NCBI GenBank assembly: GCA_026993785.1
Contig: JALWRZ010000003.1
Span: 217,754-281,753 of the forward strand
Length of the DNA: 64,000 nt
Direction of reading: 5' to 3'
DNA from: DHVE2 group archaeon
GTDB lineage: Archaea; Thermoplasmatota; Thermoplasmata; Thermoplasmatales; Aciduliprofundaceae
The notes below the pieces were generated by a model that saw only the letters and a program-made list of their open reading frames with translations, was not told where the DNA came from and ran no database searches. The position numbers were made by a program, and so were the translations under genes. Positions 1 through 8,852 of the stretch are shown in pieces (the first letter of the stretch is position 1; each line of letters begins with the position of its first letter).

Positions 1-2
1 AT

Positions 3-842
3 CTCTGGGGAATAAAACTTGTGGCCATGATGACCCGCGCCCATGTGGAAGGTCTTAAAATTGGCTCTACGCGCCTGCTTTTTTCGCCGGGGGAGATAAA
101 GGGTGGAGAATACAAGATAGATATAGGCACGGCAGGCAGTATAACGCTACTACTTCAAACCTCGCTGCTTCCTGCACTATTTGCGGATAGGGAGGTGGTA
201 TTGGATATAAGAGGGGGCACCGATGTCCCCTGGTCGCCACCTGTGGATTACTACCGCTATGTCCTCTTTCCCCTTCTCAGAAAGATGGGCGCTGATCTCA
301 CCATGGAAGTTTTGGAAAGGGGATATTACCCAGAGGGTGGGGGTAAGGTCAAACTCAGAGTTACACCTGCGTCCTTAAAGGGTATAGGGCTGGAAGAAAG
401 GGGAGAGCTTCGTGTAAGGCGGGCATTTATCTCCCTGAGGAACCTGCCCCATCACATTGTGGAGAGAATGAAAAAGAATATCCCGGGATACGTGGTGGTG
501 GAAGATGCTCGCAACACTGGGATAAGCAGGGGCTGCAGCCTTCTTCTTGTGAATGAATTCACCTACACCCTATTGGGCAGCGATAGTCTCTGCAGAAAAG
601 GATTGCCGGCGGAAAAAGTCGCAAAGATTGCGGTGGATAAAATGGAGAGGGAGATAAGAAGTAGAGCTACGGTGGATGTAAATATGGCGGATCATCTGCT
701 ACCCTTCGGATTCCTTGCCAGAAGTAAAACGGTGTACTATGCGGGAGAGATAACGGAACATACGAGAACCAATGCCTGGGTGATAGAGAAATTTGGAGGA
801 AAAGTTAAAATAGTGGGAAATCGCATAGAAGTTCACGCGTAA
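3..842 (+). CDS. rtcA: RNA 3'-terminal phosphate cyclase (5' end outside window)
   Basis: Converts RNA 3'-phosphate ends to 2',3'-cyclic phosphates using ATP, through an enzyme-AMP intermediate. The frame is open to the left edge, so the usual N-terminal 60 or so residues of this roughly 340-residue family lie outside the window; the GTG at 21 is internal. Visible family blocks are VEGLKIGSTRL, GTAGSITLLLQ, the YYPEGGGKVKL strand and, near the C-terminus, EHTRTN, which contains the histidine adenylated in the family. The 3' end overlaps the convergent PAC2 gene by 10 nt. Identification is firm from these motifs; the partial state is seen directly. Confidence 0.93.
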   Translation, partial: LWGIKLVAMMTRAHVEGLKIGSTRLLFSPGEIKGGEYKIDIGTAGSITLLLQTSLLPALFADREVVLDIRGGTDVPWSPPVDYYRYVLFPLLRKMGADLTMEVLERGYYPEGGGKVKLRVTPASLKGIGLEERGELRVRRAFISLRNLPHHIVERMKKNIPGYVVVEDARNTGISRGCSLLLVNEFTYTLLGSDSLCRKGLPAEKVAKIAVDKMEREIRSRATVDVNMADHLLPFGFLARSKTVYYAGEITEHTRTNAWVIEKFGGKVKIVGNRIEVHA

Positions 843-1564
843 ATGTAATCCTTGGGAACCTTTTTGACTCTGGCTGCCTGCTCTCTAATCTGAGCTATAT
901 TTTTCTCTATTTTCTCTGCCTCCTCATAAAGCGGCTTTGGATCTATTTTTACACCACCCATCATTTCGTTGAGGATTTCCACAATTCTGGCAGCAGCTCT
1001 GGCATCTGGATAATCGGGATGAGCCTCGGCAAGAAGTGCAATTACATCGGTGCCCCTCTTTCTTCCCTCGGTAAGAAGCACGCCAGTTACTCCTGTTATT
1101 ACTCCCTCTGAGAATTCTAAGACGCCTGTGGGAATCTTCTTCTTTGCATATTCTGTGCTCGCGATTCCGTAAACGTCCACCTTATCCTTCTTTTCCTCTT
1201 GAATGAGGCCTTCTGGGGTCACCACAATACCTATCTTCTGTTCCTCAGCCCAGTCGAGCATGAGAGAAGCGAGAGGCTTGAGAAGCGATGCGGGAATCTG
1301 GAATTCAGATACAAATACGGCTATTTTAAGATCCTCTTTAATTTTTCCTCCATAGATTCTAACGGGACTATGGGGCACACCATTCCTAATAAGAGCCAGA
1401 GCGGGGAAATAAAGGCTATCCACGATGGCTATCTGTTCCAGCTTGAGGCTCTCAATTATGTAATTTGCCACGATGGAGCTAACCAGTCCAACGGATGGAA
1501 AGCCATCTATCACAATGCCATTGCGCAGGTCCATCTTTTTTATCTCGTAAATCTGTAGTTCCAT
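833..1564 (-). CDS. PAC2-family protein (proteasome assembly chaperone-like)
   Basis: A 243-residue protein of the archaeal PAC2 family, relatives of eukaryotic proteasome assembly chaperone 2; the function in archaea is not firmly known. Family features are the N-terminal IDGFPSVGLVSSIVANYII block, the central EFQIP segment, the GVITGVTGVLL loop and the charged C-terminal helix (from about residue 195) rich in Lys and Glu. A TATA-like AAATATTTATACC is centred about 26 nt before the ATG and there is no ribosome binding site, so the mRNA is probably leaderless. No proteasome gene is nearby to support the role by context. Confidence 0.85.
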   Translation of the reverse strand: MELQIYEIKKMDLRNGIVIDGFPSVGLVSSIVANYIIESLKLEQIAIVDSLYFPALALIRNGVPHSPVRIYGGKIKEDLKIAVFVSEFQIPASLLKPLASLMLDWAEEQKIGIVVTPEGLIQEEKKDKVDVYGIASTEYAKKKIPTGVLEFSEGVITGVTGVLLTEGRKRGTDVIALLAEAHPDYPDARAAARIVEILNEMMGGVKIDPKPLYEEAEKIEKNIAQIREQAARVKKVPKDYIYA

Positions 1565-1669
1565 AGGATGAGTATGAAATTAAAGGTATAAATATTTACT
1601 TCCACGGTTTTGGATACTATTGAGGGAGAAGCGTAACTTTAACATACTCCGAAGTCATTGGGGAGTTAC

Positions 1670-3268
1670 ATGAAGTATATTGTTGTTACGGGCGGCGTTA
1701 TATCAGGGCTTGGAAAGGGCATAACTACAAGTTCTCTGGGCAAACTTTTGCAGGCTCGTGGGTTGAAGGTCACAGCAATTAAAATTGATCCCTATCTCAA
1801 TTATGATGCGGGTACCATGAATCCATATCAGCATGGCGAGGTTTTTGTGCTTGAGGATGGAGGAGAAGTCGACCTTGATCTGGGAAATTACGAAAGGTTT
1901 TTGGATGTAAATCTTTCCTCTGAGCACAACATAACCACAGGAAAGGTATATCTTACGGTAATAGAGAGAGAGCGAAAGGGCGAGTATCTTGGCAAGACTG
2001 TGCAAATTATACCCCACATAACAGAGGAGATAAAGAGAAGGATAAAGAAAATCGCCATAGAGACCATGGCGGATGTGGTGATGATTGAAGTTGGCGGCAC
2101 TGTGGGGGATATAGAGAGTATGCCTTTCTTAGAAGCCATGCGACAGCTGAGGATGGAAGAGGGGGAGAAAAACGTGTTTTTCGTCCATACTACCTTGGTG
2201 CCTGCACTTGATGTGGTGGGTGAGCAGAAAACGAAACCCACGCAGCACAGTGTGAAGGAACTTCGTTCTCTGGGGATACAACCTGATATGATTGTAGGGC
2301 GCAGTAAAGAGCCCCTTAGAGAAGATACCCGAAGGAAGATATCTCTATTCTGCGATGTGCCCTACGAAGCGGTGGTAAGCGCACCCAACGCCAAATCGAT
2401 ATATGAGGTTCCCTTAATTTTCGAGGAGCAGGGGGTGGGTGAATATATAATGGGGAAAATGCAGATCTGGGGAGAAAAACCGGATTGGAAAGAGTGGAAG
2501 AGATATCTGCATCGTCTCTACAATCCCAGGGATGAGGTGACCATAGCCATAGTGGGCAAGTATGTTCATCTTAAGGATTCCTACATCAGTCATAGAGAAG
2601 CTTTCACCCATGTATCCTCGCATCTCCAGGTCAAGGTAAACCTCAGGTGGATTGAGAGCGAGGAAATAGAGGAGAAGGGTGTTGCACCTCTTGAAGGTGT
2701 CCATGGTATTCTTATCCCAGGAGGCTTCGGGATAAGGGGCACCGAGGGTAAGATAAAAGCAGCCCAATATGCGCGAGAGAATAATATACCCTTCTTAGGT
2801 GTTTGTTTTGGTTTTCAGATGGCGGTAATCGAGTTTGCCCGCAATGTTTTGGGTTATGAGGATGCCCACAGTACCGAGCTTGCTAGGACGGCACATCCTG
2901 TTATAGACCTACTCCCCGAGCAGAGAAATGTTGACAGATTAGGTGGTACTATGAGGCTAGGGGCGCATAAAATAATAATAGAACGGGGCAGCCAAGCCTA
3001 TGAAATATACAAGCAGGAAGTTATCTATGAAAGGCACAGACATAGATATGAGGTGAATCCCGATTACATAGAGGAATTCGAATCCCAAGGACTGCATTTC
3101 AGCGGAAGGGATGAAAGTGGCACAAGAATGGAAATCTTCGAACTGAAGGGGCACCCCTTCTTTATGGGCTCTCAGTTTCATCCAGAGTTCAAGTCCAGGC
3201 CACTGAGGCCATCACCGCTTCACATAGCATTAGTTAAATCAGCTTTGGAGTATAAAAATCAGAGGTAG
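1670..3268 (+). CDS. pyrG: CTP synthase
   Basis: Makes CTP from UTP, ATP and glutamine, the last step of pyrimidine nucleotide synthesis. The N-terminal amidoligase domain starts with [17 protein letters not shown] (P-loop) and carries the [13 protein letters not shown] block. The C-terminal class I glutaminase has the nucleophile in GVCFGFQMA (Cys379) and the His504/Glu506 pair in QFHPEF. The 532-residue length is normal. I chose ATG 1670 over the in-frame TTG at 1658 because a GGGGAG site sits just before it and the protein then begins at the conserved MKY. Its end overlaps the convergent glycosyltransferase by 10 nt. Confidence 0.97.
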   Translation: MKYIVVTGGVISGLGKGITTSSLGKLLQARGLKVTAIKIDPYLNYDAGTMNPYQHGEVFVLEDGGEVDLDLGNYERFLDVNLSSEHNITTGKVYLTVIERERKGEYLGKTVQIIPHITEEIKRRIKKIAIETMADVVMIEVGGTVGDIESMPFLEAMRQLRMEEGEKNVFFVHTTLVPALDVVGEQKTKPTQHSVKELRSLGIQPDMIVGRSKEPLREDTRRKISLFCDVPYEAVVSAPNAKSIYEVPLIFEEQGVGEYIMGKMQIWGEKPDWKEWKRYLHRLYNPRDEVTIAIVGKYVHLKDSYISHREAFTHVSSHLQVKVNLRWIESEEIEEKGVAPLEGVHGILIPGGFGIRGTEGKIKAAQYARENNIPFLGVCFGFQMAVIEFARNVLGYEDAHSTELARTAHPVIDLLPEQRNVDRLGGTMRLGAHKIIIERGSQAYEIYKQEVIYERHRHRYEVNPDYIEEFESQGLHFSGRDESGTRMEIFELKGHPFFMGSQFHPEFKSRPLRPSPLHIALVKSALEYKNQR

Positions 3269-4383
3269 CGAGAATACACTTCCAGAAGTCGTCGGAATGA
3301 ATTTTCCCAGCTGAAATTCTGCACCGATTTCCTTGTATTCCTCTTTATCCTCTCATAAAGCTTCTCATCGCTGAGCATTGCCTCTAACTTATTTCTAAGT
3401 TCCTCTACATTTCTCGGTTCTGCAAGAAGTCCATTATACCCTTCCTTTACAATTTCTGGAATGGCAGAGGTTCTGTAGGAAACCACAGGTACACCCGCAG
3501 CTAAGGCCTCTGCGATGCTCATTCCAAAACCCTCAGAGATGCTGGGAAGGCAGAAAACATCGAATGATGCGTAATAATGGGGTATTTCCTCATCTCTTAT
3601 TTTTCCTGCAAATATAACCCTTTTATCCAGTCCATATCTCTTCACCATTTTTTTGAGTCTTTCCTCTATTCCCAAAATTCCAGATGTTTTGGGATTGGGA
3701 TTAGGACCCACAAGAACTACATATGCATCCAGGTCTTTGGCTGCTTCTATGAGATCCTGTGGTCCTTTACCCGTGCTCAGCCTGCCCACAAAGCCTATTA
3801 TTTTCTTTTCTTCCGGAATTCCGTATTTTTTGTGGAGATATTCCTGGTTTCCTCTTTCAAACTTTTCAAGTTCCACGCCAGGATGCACCACATGAATATC
3901 CTCTCCTCTCAATCCAATCTCTTCCAATCGCTGCTTGGTATAATTGCTTGGTGTTATGTACGCAGTGTACTCCAATTTTATGGCAAATCTCTCGAATCTC
4001 TCATAGATTTTAGAGCCTTCCCATCCCGAATACTCTTCATATTTCCCAATATATACATCATGTATATGTCTTATAATTGGTCTCTTTCTGCTCACCCTCC
4101 AAGCGTAGGAAAGTGAGAGAGATGCAAGATAGGAATGAGTATGTACCAGATCTGGCTGTAATTTTTTAACTACAAAAGGTGCTCCCAAAGCCAATTTCGC
4201 CTTAGATAAGCGAATGTATTTCACCCCTTTTATCATCTCCTTCCTACTTGTTCCTGGAAGTAGGGTTGTAAGAACATAGTTCTCATGCCCCTCCTCCCGG
4301 AGCATACTGGAGTATCGGAATACCACATACTCTACACCGCCTATATGGGGGAATGCCAAATCTGACACATGAAGGATTCTCAC
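3259..4383 (-). CDS. GT4-family glycosyltransferase
   Basis: A retaining GT-B glycosyltransferase of family 4, of the kind that transfers a hexose from a sugar nucleotide to a lipid or glycan; donor and acceptor cannot be read from the sequence. The N-domain begins [20 protein letters not shown] with the typical glycine loop. The C-domain has [18 protein letters not shown] and the EX7E motif in [23 protein letters not shown] at 4401 would add six residues, but the family usually begins MRILHVSD and a TATA-like AAATTTAAAG lies about 27 nt before the GTG at 4383, so I use 4383. Divergent from the binding protein at 4554. Confidence 0.88.
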   Translation of the reverse strand: MRILHVSDLAFPHIGGVEYVVFRYSSMLREEGHENYVLTTLLPGTSRKEMIKGVKYIRLSKAKLALGAPFVVKKLQPDLVHTHSYLASLSLSYAWRVSRKRPIIRHIHDVYIGKYEEYSGWEGSKIYERFERFAIKLEYTAYITPSNYTKQRLEEIGLRGEDIHVVHPGVELEKFERGNQEYLHKKYGIPEEKKIIGFVGRLSTGKGPQDLIEAAKDLDAYVVLVGPNPNPKTSGILGIEERLKKMVKRYGLDKRVIFAGKIRDEEIPHYYASFDVFCLPSISEGFGMSIAEALAAGVPVVSYRTSAIPEIVKEGYNGLLAEPRNVEELRNKLEAMLSDEKLYERIKRNTRKSVQNFSWENSFRRLLEVYSRYL

Positions 4384-4460
4384 GGTGCCGAATAATCGCA
4401 CAATTCTTTAAATTTTTGGTTATTACGCTGCAAAAAAATTAAATCTGGATTTTTCAAAAA

Positions 4461-4469
4461 ATTTATATA
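4461..4469 (+). promoter_or_regulatory. TATA-like promoter element of the surface binding protein gene
   Basis: ATTTATATA sits about 90 nt before the start codon. An archaeal start point about 25 nt downstream would fall near 4490 and give a leader of about 60 nt that contains the hairpin at 4498-4530 and the ribosome binding site at 4541. Confidence 0.5.
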
Positions 4470-4497
4470 GTAAAATTTCCATAGGGACTTCGACCGA

Positions 4498-4530
4498 TAC
4501 ACTCCCCTATAATCCAATAGGTGGAGTGTA
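4498..4530 (+). promoter_or_regulatory. 5'-UTR hairpin upstream of the peptide-binding protein gene
   Basis: TACACTCC (4498-4505) pairs with GGAGTGTA (4523-4530); the stem continues with CCTAT (4506-4510) against ATAGG (4517-4521), leaving one bulged T (4522) and a six-base loop AATCCA. That is 13 base pairs just ahead of the GGAGG ribosome binding site at 4541-4545. It could be an mRNA structure controlling translation or stability, or a palindromic operator. The pairing is seen; the function is inferred. Confidence 0.5.
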
Positions 4531-4553
4531 AAAAATAAAGGGAGGATATGATT

Positions 4554-7500
4554 ATGAGTGAAAGAAGTATGAAAAAAATGCTGTTAGTGACAATAGTGCT
4601 TTCAGTGATGGTACTAGCAGGGTTCTCAGTACTCTCCGGCAATGCAGCCGCAGCGCAGCCATTGAAGGCAAGCAACGGCGGCGATACATTGATCATTGCT
4701 TTCCAGCAGGATATTCCCAACCTAGACATATTTGACCTTGGAACAAACACCGTCTGGAAGAGTGATGCCATAGGATGGGGCTGGGATACCCTTATGGGAT
4801 ATACCCCTGACTTGCAGCTTTATCTCAATATGGCGGAGAGCTATACCGTTGATACTCCTGATGGTCTGAATGTGACCGTGCATATCAGGAAGGGAATAAC
4901 CTTCCAAGATGGCGTGGAAATGACCGCTGATGATGTGGTTTTCACCTACGATGTCCTGTGTTACAATCCACTTTATGGAACCAACCTTCAGTCCCTGGTA
5001 TGGCCGGATGCTCGCTGGACGCTCTACGATGGCGTTGGGAGTTCTCATGTGGGTGTGGAGAAGATAGATGAGTACACCGTTGCCTTCCACCTGTATCAGC
5101 CCTATCCGCTGTTCTATCACATAATACTCAATGAGCCTATAATACCACTGCACATCTGGAAGGACCATCTCAAGTCCGCTGGAACCGGCGATAGCGATGA
5201 TGTGACCATAGATACATCCTTTGGTAAGGATCCAAGTGAGGCTGCTGCCACCATAGGCACCGGTCCGTTTATGTTCAAGGAATGGAAACCCGGTGCTTAC
5301 ATTGTAGTGGAGAGATACGATAACTACTGGGGCAAGAATTTCAAGGTAAAGTGGCAGGGCAAGGAATGGTCTATGTTCCCACAGAATGTTAAGAGAATAG
5401 AGTTCAAGATTTACAATACTCTGGATACTGCAGTTCTCGCTTTGAGAAAGGGTGAGGTACAATTCATTGACTGGAGCATACCGGCGGGTTATTACAATCA
5501 GATGAAGACGGATCCCAATATAGGCTCTGCCATAGTGGATGATCAGGGCTTCTTCTATCTTGCCTTCAATATGAGGAAGGCGCCTATGAACGATCTTGCA
5601 TTCAGGACAGCTGTGGCCCATGCCATAGATAAGGATTATATCGTAACTACACTTCTGCAGGGATATGGTACTAAGGGTACCGTGCCTATATCCATTACAT
5701 CCGGTGCTTATATAAATACATCCGCAATTCCACCTGATTTCGATCTGCAGGCAGCCAAGCAGGTGCTGGATCAGGCGGGATATAAGGATGTTAACGGAGA
5801 TGGCTGGAGAGAAGCTCCGGATGGCTCTCCTATAAAGGAGACTATACTTACACCACCTAAGGATTATGATCCTGTGAGAGCAGAAGCGGGTATAATGATT
5901 CAGAGCAATCTTCATAAGATAGGTCTCAACATCCAGAGCAGTCCTACAGACTTTGATACCATCGTTTCTAAGGCATTCGTGCAGGTAAGCTTCGATATGT
6001 ACATTCTTGGATGGCTAGTGGGTTCCTTCCCTGAGACCTACCTGAAGGACTTCTTCTATAGCAAGTATGCCGCACCTGTAGGTAACAATGCTCCTGGTTA
6101 CAGTAATCCTAAGGTAGATAAATTGCTTGATGAGATGGAGCACGAGATGGATACTCAGAAGAGAATAAAGATAATCAAGGATATAGAAGGTATCCTAGTG
6201 CATGACCTGCCATACGATGTGCTCTATTACAGAAAGAACATAATGTGCTACAGGAAGGATGTATGGCAGGGATGGGTGCCTGCATTCGGTACAATTTATA
6301 ACGCATTCTCCCTGGGTGCTTTACATCATCCATCGCAGCCTCCAACTCCGCCAACCCCACCAGGTCCTGGTCCACAGCCCATATCCAGCATATACAACGG
6401 CGCGGTGCTGCGTGTGTATCTTCCAGATGTAGCCTATGCAGGTGAATCCATAAATGGCTATGCATCCGTTACCGATGCCAACGGTGTGCCTATACCTAAT
6501 GTAAAGGTCCAGATACATGCAAGCACCGGATATGTGTTTAATGGCACGACGAATAATGCGGGTACATTTGGATTCTCAATACCGCTGAAGTTCCAGATTT
6601 ACCACGAGCCTGTGTATGTGGGCTATGCAATGTATGCCAAGATAGGAAATCAGTATTACAACTATACTGGAGGCAAGTATGTAACGGTGTATCTGCCTAA
6701 GAACGTGGTGCAGGTAAGCCTGAGCATGGACAAGGAGGTGCTTAGCCCAGGTGAGAGCGCTACGATAACTGCGAAGGTCACCAACATTGAAGGTGAGCCT
6801 CTGGAGGGTGTTAATGTTACGATTCTTACTGAGGAAACTGCCGGTACTATAACACCTTATGCAACAACTAATGCTGACGGTATAGCAACATTCGATTACA
6901 CTGCGCCTGAAACCGTGACAAATATGAATATGGTGGATATAGTGAAGGCCAGGGTAAGCATCAATGACACCATCCTAGGAAATCTGCAGACTGCCACACT
7001 TATGGTACCTATAGAGACCACAGGAAGCTCTTGGTATAAGGTGGTAATCACTTCCGTGGGTGCCTATGGTCTCACGGCTGGTGAGAGTACAGATATAACG
7101 GTGAAGGTTCTGGATAATCATGGCAATCCTGTGGCGAATCATGATGTGTATATCGAGGCAATATATTCCAATGCCAGCGATCCCAACTGGTATGGCGAGG
7201 CTGCAAATATAGATACAACTAATGTGAAGTTTGATGCGGATCACAAGGCTACAGATTCCAATGGTGAGGTAACATTCACCATGACCGCTGTGAATAATAT
7301 TAACAGGCCTTACATAGTGAGAGCTTATACCAAGGATACCTACTCTGCCTTCGATAGCGTTGAGATCTATGTGGGTAACGAAACCGGTTTTGATCCATGG
7401 ATAGGTCCATGGGCAGCCAACTATGGAATGGATATAAGTATCAATCCAATGTTCGTGGCCAATGGAGGCAAGCAGGTACAAGTCACTGTGAAGGTCTACA

Positions 7501-8816
7501 ACACAGATGGTACACCCGCTGCAGGTGTAAGCGGTTACTTCGGACTGTTCTTCACCGATTATGGTGCAGGAGCTGCATGGCCTAAGGATGACAACGAGAC
7601 ATACTTCTGGTGGGCAGGAGATTACTATGCATTCACCACCAACAGCGATGGAGTTGCTACTGTTGTAGCTACCACCAATCCTCTGATGGCAGACCAGCCA
7701 GTGTATGTGGATGCATGGGTTGATCCTGGCATCGGCGGAGGCATATGGCTGGGCGCTGGATTCCCGTATCCATACCTATTCGGCGTGAAGGAGGGCTTCA
7801 TACTAGCCAGAGCGCCCATAATGAGCCTTAATAGCTTCACTGTCGATAAGCCGTACCTCTCCGATAAGGATCTCAGTGCCAATGCTACAGTGTATGTAGT
7901 AGATAAGAACGGTCCTCTTGCCAATGTGGATGTCAGTGTTGAATGGTCTATAGGTGAGTATTCCAACTCCACTACAGTAACCACTGGCGATGATGGTAAG
8001 GCTACTTTTGCATTCTCGGTAACTCCGCAGATAGCAGATGGAATTGTGACCTTCTCCATACTGCTGAGCTCTCCTGATCATGCAATGAGTCTCAACTACG
8101 AGTTTGGTGTGCCATATCTCACCAAGGTAAGCACGCTGGAGAATGTTATAGTCTTAGATGAACTCACAGTGAATCCCAATCCGATACCCTATAAGGGCAC
8201 TGGTACCATAACACTCAAGTTAGTTGGTGGTCTAACTGGCGGACCTGTTGTGGGTCACAAGGTAACTCTCTCGGTGCTGGCAGGAAGTCTGGATTCCAAT
8301 ACGAAGACCACGGACTCCAATGGTGAGGTAACATTCACCTACACTGCGCCTGATAATCTGCTGCCTTCTCAGTACACTGTGATAGGTACCACCGATACCG
8401 GTGCAACCTTCTCCTTCAGCCTCCAGGTAGGCGGTAAATACAATAACACTGCAGATATAATCAATGAGCTCAACAAGATACCTCAGCTTACCAATAAGCT
8501 TAATAACCTGCAGCAGCAGTATGATTCATTGCAGAATGACTACAACAAGCTCAAGAACGACTATCAGAGCCTGCAGAACGATTACAAGACCATGGAGGAT
8601 CAGAAGAAGTCTGCCACAACAATGGAGTATGTGTTCCTTGCACTATTCATCATCTTCCTCATCCTGGCACCAGTGATGTACGTAGTCGGTAAGAAACAGG
8701 CAGCTCCTAAAGTTGAAGAGGAGCTTCCAGAGGAAGAAGAGACCACTGAGGAAGAAGAGGAAATAACGGAAGAAACCACAGAGGAAGAGAGCACCGAGGA
8801 GGAAAAAGAGGAATAA
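4554..8816 (+). CDS. Surface-anchored family 5 peptide-binding protein with Ig-like stalk
   Basis: Binds oligopeptides outside the membrane for ABC import (SBP_bac_5 family). Order: signal sequence (about 1-35), binding domain (about 45-585), Pro-rich linker (about 593-609), about six Ig-like/invasin-type beta domains (about 610-1290) marked by recurring TDSNGEVTFT-like motifs, a heptad-rich coiled coil (about 1296-1350), one membrane helix (about 1355-1377) and a very acidic Glu-rich cytoplasmic tail. About 1420 residues is far longer than the usual 500-600. GGAGG at 4541 is 2 nt from the ATG at 4548 but 8 nt from the ATG at 4554, so 4554 is chosen. The partner permeases are probably those at 11505 and 13109. 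A T-rich stretch follows the gene. Confidence 0.88.
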   Translation: MSERSMKKMLLVTIVLSVMVLAGFSVLSGNAAAAQPLKASNGGDTLIIAFQQDIPNLDIFDLGTNTVWKSDAIGWGWDTLMGYTPDLQLYLNMAESYTVDTPDGLNVTVHIRKGITFQDGVEMTADDVVFTYDVLCYNPLYGTNLQSLVWPDARWTLYDGVGSSHVGVEKIDEYTVAFHLYQPYPLFYHIILNEPIIPLHIWKDHLKSAGTGDSDDVTIDTSFGKDPSEAAATIGTGPFMFKEWKPGAYIVVERYDNYWGKNFKVKWQGKEWSMFPQNVKRIEFKIYNTLDTAVLALRKGEVQFIDWSIPAGYYNQMKTDPNIGSAIVDDQGFFYLAFNMRKAPMNDLAFRTAVAHAIDKDYIVTTLLQGYGTKGTVPISITSGAYINTSAIPPDFDLQAAKQVLDQAGYKDVNGDGWREAPDGSPIKETILTPPKDYDPVRAEAGIMIQSNLHKIGLNIQSSPTDFDTIVSKAFVQVSFDMYILGWLVGSFPETYLKDFFYSKYAAPVGNNAPGYSNPKVDKLLDEMEHEMDTQKRIKIIKDIEGILVHDLPYDVLYYRKNIMCYRKDVWQGWVPAFGTIYNAFSLGALHHPSQPPTPPTPPGPGPQPISSIYNGAVLRVYLPDVAYAGESINGYASVTDANGVPIPNVKVQIHASTGYVFNGTTNNAGTFGFSIPLKFQIYHEPVYVGYAMYAKIGNQYYNYTGGKYVTVYLPKNVVQVSLSMDKEVLSPGESATITAKVTNIEGEPLEGVNVTILTEETAGTITPYATTNADGIATFDYTAPETVTNMNMVDIVKARVSINDTILGNLQTATLMVPIETTGSSWYKVVITSVGAYGLTAGESTDITVKVLDNHGNPVANHDVYIEAIYSNASDPNWYGEAANIDTTNVKFDADHKATDSNGEVTFTMTAVNNINRPYIVRAYTKDTYSAFDSVEIYVGNETGFDPWIGPWAANYGMDISINPMFVANGGKQVQVTVKVYNTDGTPAAGVSGYFGLFFTDYGAGAAWPKDDNETYFWWAGDYYAFTTNSDGVATVVATTNPLMADQPVYVDAWVDPGIGGGIWLGAGFPYPYLFGVKEGFILARAPIMSLNSFTVDKPYLSDKDLSANATVYVVDKNGPLANVDVSVEWSIGEYSNSTTVTTGDDGKATFAFSVTPQIADGIVTFSILLSSPDHAMSLNYEFGVPYLTKVSTLENVIVLDELTVNPNPIPYKGTGTITLKLVGGLTGGPVVGHKVTLSVLAGSLDSNTKTTDSNGEVTFTYTAPDNLLPSQYTVIGTTDTGATFSFSLQVGGKYNNTADIINELNKIPQLTNKLNNLQQQYDSLQNDYNKLKNDYQSLQNDYKTMEDQKKSATTMEYVFLALFIIFLILAPVMYVVGKKQAAPKVEEELPEEEETTEEEEEITEETTEEESTEEEKEE

Positions 8817-8852
8817 TCCTCTTTTAACTTTTTTATATTTTTATTTCCATAG
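8817..8852 (+). terminator. T-rich terminator after the binding protein gene
   Basis: The stop codon is followed by TCCTCTTTTAACTTTTTTAT and further T runs, the usual form of archaeal intrinsic terminators. It runs into the 3' end of the convergent pheT gene. Confidence 0.5.

Noticed and set aside
4722..5915. 397-codon open frame on the minus strand
   Set aside because: Fully inside and opposite the binding-protein gene; composition follows from its codon bias, and there is no family motif or start signal.
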